Assembly (NCBI GenBank): GCA_022567055.1
Contig: JADFHU010000291.1
Location: forward strand, 1-7,039
Direction of reading: 5' to 3'
DNA: 7,039 bases
Origin: Planctomycetota bacterium
GTDB taxonomy: Bacteria; Planctomycetota; Phycisphaerae; Sedimentisphaerales; Anaerobacaceae
The first letter of the stretch is position 1. Each line of letters opens with the position of its first letter. Below are positions 6,025 to 7,039 of the stretch, one piece after another. The notes beneath the pieces were generated by a model. The model searched no databases, was not told where the DNA came from, and was given only the letters and a program-made list of their open reading frames with translations. A program made the position numbers and the translations under genes.

Positions 6025-6444
6025 ATGAACGTTTCTTATTTTCCAACGATAAACGCCTGCCTCAACGGCTTCGCCGGCGTGCTGCTCTTCTGCGGCTGGC
6101 GGGCCATCAAGGCCAATCAGCGGGAACGTCACCGACGCTTCATGATCGCCGCGGTGATCACTTCGGCCCTGTTTCTCTGCTCTTACGTGACCTATCATGT
6201 GTTAAAGGAGGGAGTGGTCACCCGGTATGAAGGGGAGGGTATTTTGCGACTGGTCTATTTCTCGATCTTGCTGACTCACACGCCCCTGGCCGTGCTCATC
6301 GTGCCTTTCGTCATTCGGGCCGTCTGGCTGGCCCTCAAGGGAGAGTACAAGCGGCATGCGCGGATCACCCGCTGGCTCCTGCCGGTATGGCTCTATGTCT
6401 CGGTCACCGGGGTGGTGATCTACTTGATGCTTTATATCTTCTGA
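6025..6444 (+). CDS. DUF420 membrane protein, CtaM/YozB-like oxidase maturation factor
   Basis: 139 residues with four helices (about 8-27, 40-60, 74-101 and 117-137). Four histidines lie near helix ends: H36 (ERHRRFM), H58 (TYHVLK), H85 (LLTHTPLA) and H111 (KRHARITRWLLPVW). The overall pattern, including the end segment LYVSVTGVVIYLMLY, is that of DUF420. Family members CtaM/YozB of Staphylococcus and Bacillus are needed for active haem A oxidases, probably at the level of the CuB site. That function is transferred here by family and position, not shown. The gene starts 9 bases after the ctaB stop, has no clear Shine-Dalgarno sequence, and is the last gene of the operon. Confidence 0.88.
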   Translation: MNVSYFPTINACLNGFAGVLLFCGWRAIKANQRERHRRFMIAAVITSALFLCSYVTYHVLKEGVVTRYEGEGILRLVYFSILLTHTPLAVLIVPFVIRAVWLALKGEYKRHARITRWLLPVWLYVSVTGVVIYLMLYIF

Positions 6445-6461
6445 GGCAGCGTTCCTCGCCA

Positions 6462-6573
6462 CTCGTTGTCGTAGTCGTTGTCGTTGTCGTAATCGTAATC
6501 GAAACATAGAATGGGCTAAAACAGCATTCTCGATGACGACAACGACAACCGCTTCGCTGACAACGACAACGAG
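6462..6573 (-). repeat. palindromic dispersed repeat, copy 2, extended
   Basis: The core, 6475-6553, is the reverse-orientation copy of the element at 4-82 and has the same 79-base length. It has a perfect 13-bp stem (6477-6489 with 6537-6549) and an inner AGAATG/CATTCT stem (6508-6513 with 6525-6530). This copy is longer than the left one: an additional outer arm CTCGTTGTCG (6462-6471) pairs perfectly with 6564-6573, and a further CGACAACGA unit follows. It lies between the convergent ends of the oxidase operon and the minus-strand block, where a two-way transcription stop would be useful. No T-run follows the stem on either side, so it is not a classic intrinsic terminator. Confidence 0.85.
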
Positions 6574-6579
6574 GGTGGC

Positions 6580-6804
6580 CTACGGCAGCATCCGCGGAAA
6601 AACGTACAGGAAGAAGTAGATCCCCAAGGCCAAGACGCCCAGCGCTGTCAAGGCAAGGACCCAAATCATGCGGTCAAAGCCCTTGAGGCCGGAGTCGAAT
6701 TTTAGGATCATGCGGAGTTTAGGCTCTGTCTGAAATCCCGATCTCGCTTCCCCTCGGGCCGACGACGGAGTCTTCAGGAATTGCCTAGTGTCATCAGATT
6801 TCAC
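6580..6804 (-). CDS. small membrane protein, unidentified (74 aa)
   Basis: Starting at GTG 6804-6802, which overlaps the stop of the upstream small gene as GTGA, the product has 74 residues. The first 31 are polar (begins MKSDDTRQFLK). Then comes MILKFDSGLKGFDR and one strong helix (about 46-70, WVLALTALGVLALGIYFF) with a short end, FPRMLP. The GTGA overlap supports this start. A start at ATG 6711, giving 43 residues from MILKFDSG, is also possible and would match the better-looking part. I do not recognise the family. It ends 7 bases from the repeat and runs convergently to the oxidase operon, so it is probably not co-transcribed with it. Confidence 0.6.
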   Translation of the reverse strand: MKSDDTRQFLKTPSSARGEARSGFQTEPKLRMILKFDSGLKGFDRMIWVLALTALGVLALGIYFFLYVFPRMLP

Positions 6805-6962
6805 TTTGGAACGGCCATCTTTTGCATAAGCCAGCCGATCCCAAAGAAGAGAGCACCGACCAGTATGACCTTCGGACTCATCAGGTCGGGGAACTTTCTC
6901 CAGAAATCGATCAGGATGAGGGTCATTCCTGTCGCCTGAGCCAGCTTCGCCATGAACAGCAT
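6801..6962 (-). CDS. small membrane protein, unidentified (53 aa)
   Basis: The ATG at 6962-6960 opens 53 codons, and TGA at 6803-6801 overlaps the next GTG. The product begins MLFMAKLAQATGMTLILIDF, then WRKFPDLMSPK and a clear helix (about 31-47, KVILVGALFFGIGWL) with a basic end, QKMAVPK. Evidence that it is real: GGAG at 6973-6970 sits 7 bases upstream of the ATG, the ATG directly follows the TAA of the upstream frame, the composition is that of a membrane protein, and its stop overlaps the next start. It is short enough to be missed by ordinary length cut-offs. The family is not recognised. Confidence 0.6.
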   Translation of the reverse strand: MLFMAKLAQATGMTLILIDFWRKFPDLMSPKVILVGALFFGIGWLMQKMAVPK

Positions 6963-7039
6963 TTAGGGGCTCCGAGTCACACCCACCATGGCCAGGATGT
7001 TGTTGGTGTTGTCGCGAAAGGCTCGGTGCTGCAAAAGCT
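6963..7039 (-). CDS. 3' end of an unidentified gene (partial)
   Basis: The last 24 codons of a frame that enters from beyond the right edge and ends at TAA 6965-6963, immediately before the ATG of the 53-aa gene. The visible C-terminus includes QHRAFRDNTNNILAMVG and ends VTRSP. The text looks like real protein (balanced composition, no low-complexity run), but too little is present to assign a family. The abutting stop and start suggest that it heads an operon with the two small membrane proteins. Confidence 0.45.
   Translation of the reverse strand, partial: LLQHRAFRDNTNNILAMVGVTRSP
6970..6973 (-). promoter_or_regulatory. Shine-Dalgarno GGAG for the 53-aa gene
   Basis: On the minus strand GGAG is followed by CCCCTAA and then ATG, a 7-base spacing. 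It lies inside the last codons of the upstream partial frame, which suggests coupled translation and fixes the start of the small gene at 6962. Confidence 0.5.

Noticed and set aside
4..6573. Composite transposon carrying the oxidase operon
   Set aside because: The inverted palindromes resemble terminal repeats, but there is no transposase, no visible target duplication, and each copy is itself a complete palindrome as in REP-type dispersed repeats.
6404..6664. Minus-strand frame with a run of threonines (ITITTTTTTT)
   Set aside because: The threonine run is only the translation of the CGACAA repeat units; the frame crosses the palindromic element and the end of the DUF420 gene.
6805..7038. 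The frame of the 74-aa minus-strand gene stays open upstream to the window edge
   Set aside because: The extra part has no ATG, GTG or TTG and reads as a His-, Gly-, Asp- and Arg-rich shadow. The competing frame gives a hydrophobic membrane protein with a Shine-Dalgarno sequence and exact stop/start junctions. A longer gene cannot be fully excluded without more sequence.

Overview
The window holds one almost complete gene cluster for an A-type (aa3) haem-copper cytochrome c oxidase and its haem A pathway, on the + strand from 183 to 6444. Order: subunit I (ctaD), subunit III (ctaE), subunit IV (ctaF-like), a two-helix microprotein, a one-helix CxxC microprotein, subunit II (ctaC), haem A synthase (ctaA), protohaem farnesyltransferase (ctaB) and a DUF420 membrane protein. 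Genes abut or overlap by a few bases, so they most likely form one operon. The host is a bacterium with moderately GC-rich coding DNA, probably Gram-negative. The short five-helix subunit III, the GLSTADIHLHDTYYVIGHFH block in subunit I and the CAQLCGLGHYKM loop in subunit II recall from memory cox clusters of Acidobacteria, Verrucomicrobia and some Gammaproteobacteria. The sequence alone does not fix the phylum.

How the genes work together: CtaB farnesylates haem B to haem O and CtaA oxidises haem O to haem A. Haem A goes into subunit I, whose haem a, haem a3 and CuB ligands are all present. Subunit II has the CuA ligands and takes electrons from a separate cytochrome c, since it has no fused haem c domain. 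Subunits III and IV and probably the two microproteins are accessory or assembly membrane parts. The DUF420 protein belongs to the CtaM/YozB group that helps mature haem A oxidases in Firmicutes. No Sco or Cox11/CtaG copper chaperone is in the window.

The enzyme is unusual. By alignment from memory with the Paracoccus and Rhodobacter enzymes, the key K-channel lysine of subunit I is isoleucine (I355), while the D-channel residues are intact. In subunit II the electron-entry tryptophan is phenylalanine (F113) and the CuA-loop glutamate is glutamine (Q215).

Both ends of the operon carry copies of one 79-bp palindromic repeat in opposite orientations (4-82 and 6475-6553). They share near-identical arms built from GTCGTT/CGACAA units and an equally long but diverged 31-base centre. 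Between the left copy and ctaD lies a 100-base leader with a duplicated 16-base motif and a possible 24-codon mini-ORF.

After the right repeat, a convergent minus-strand block has three tightly packed reading frames: the 3' end of an unidentified gene leaving the window (6963-7039), a 53-residue membrane protein (6801-6962) and a 74-residue membrane protein (6580-6804). They are joined by a TAA/ATG abutment and a GTGA overlap. None of these three is recognised.
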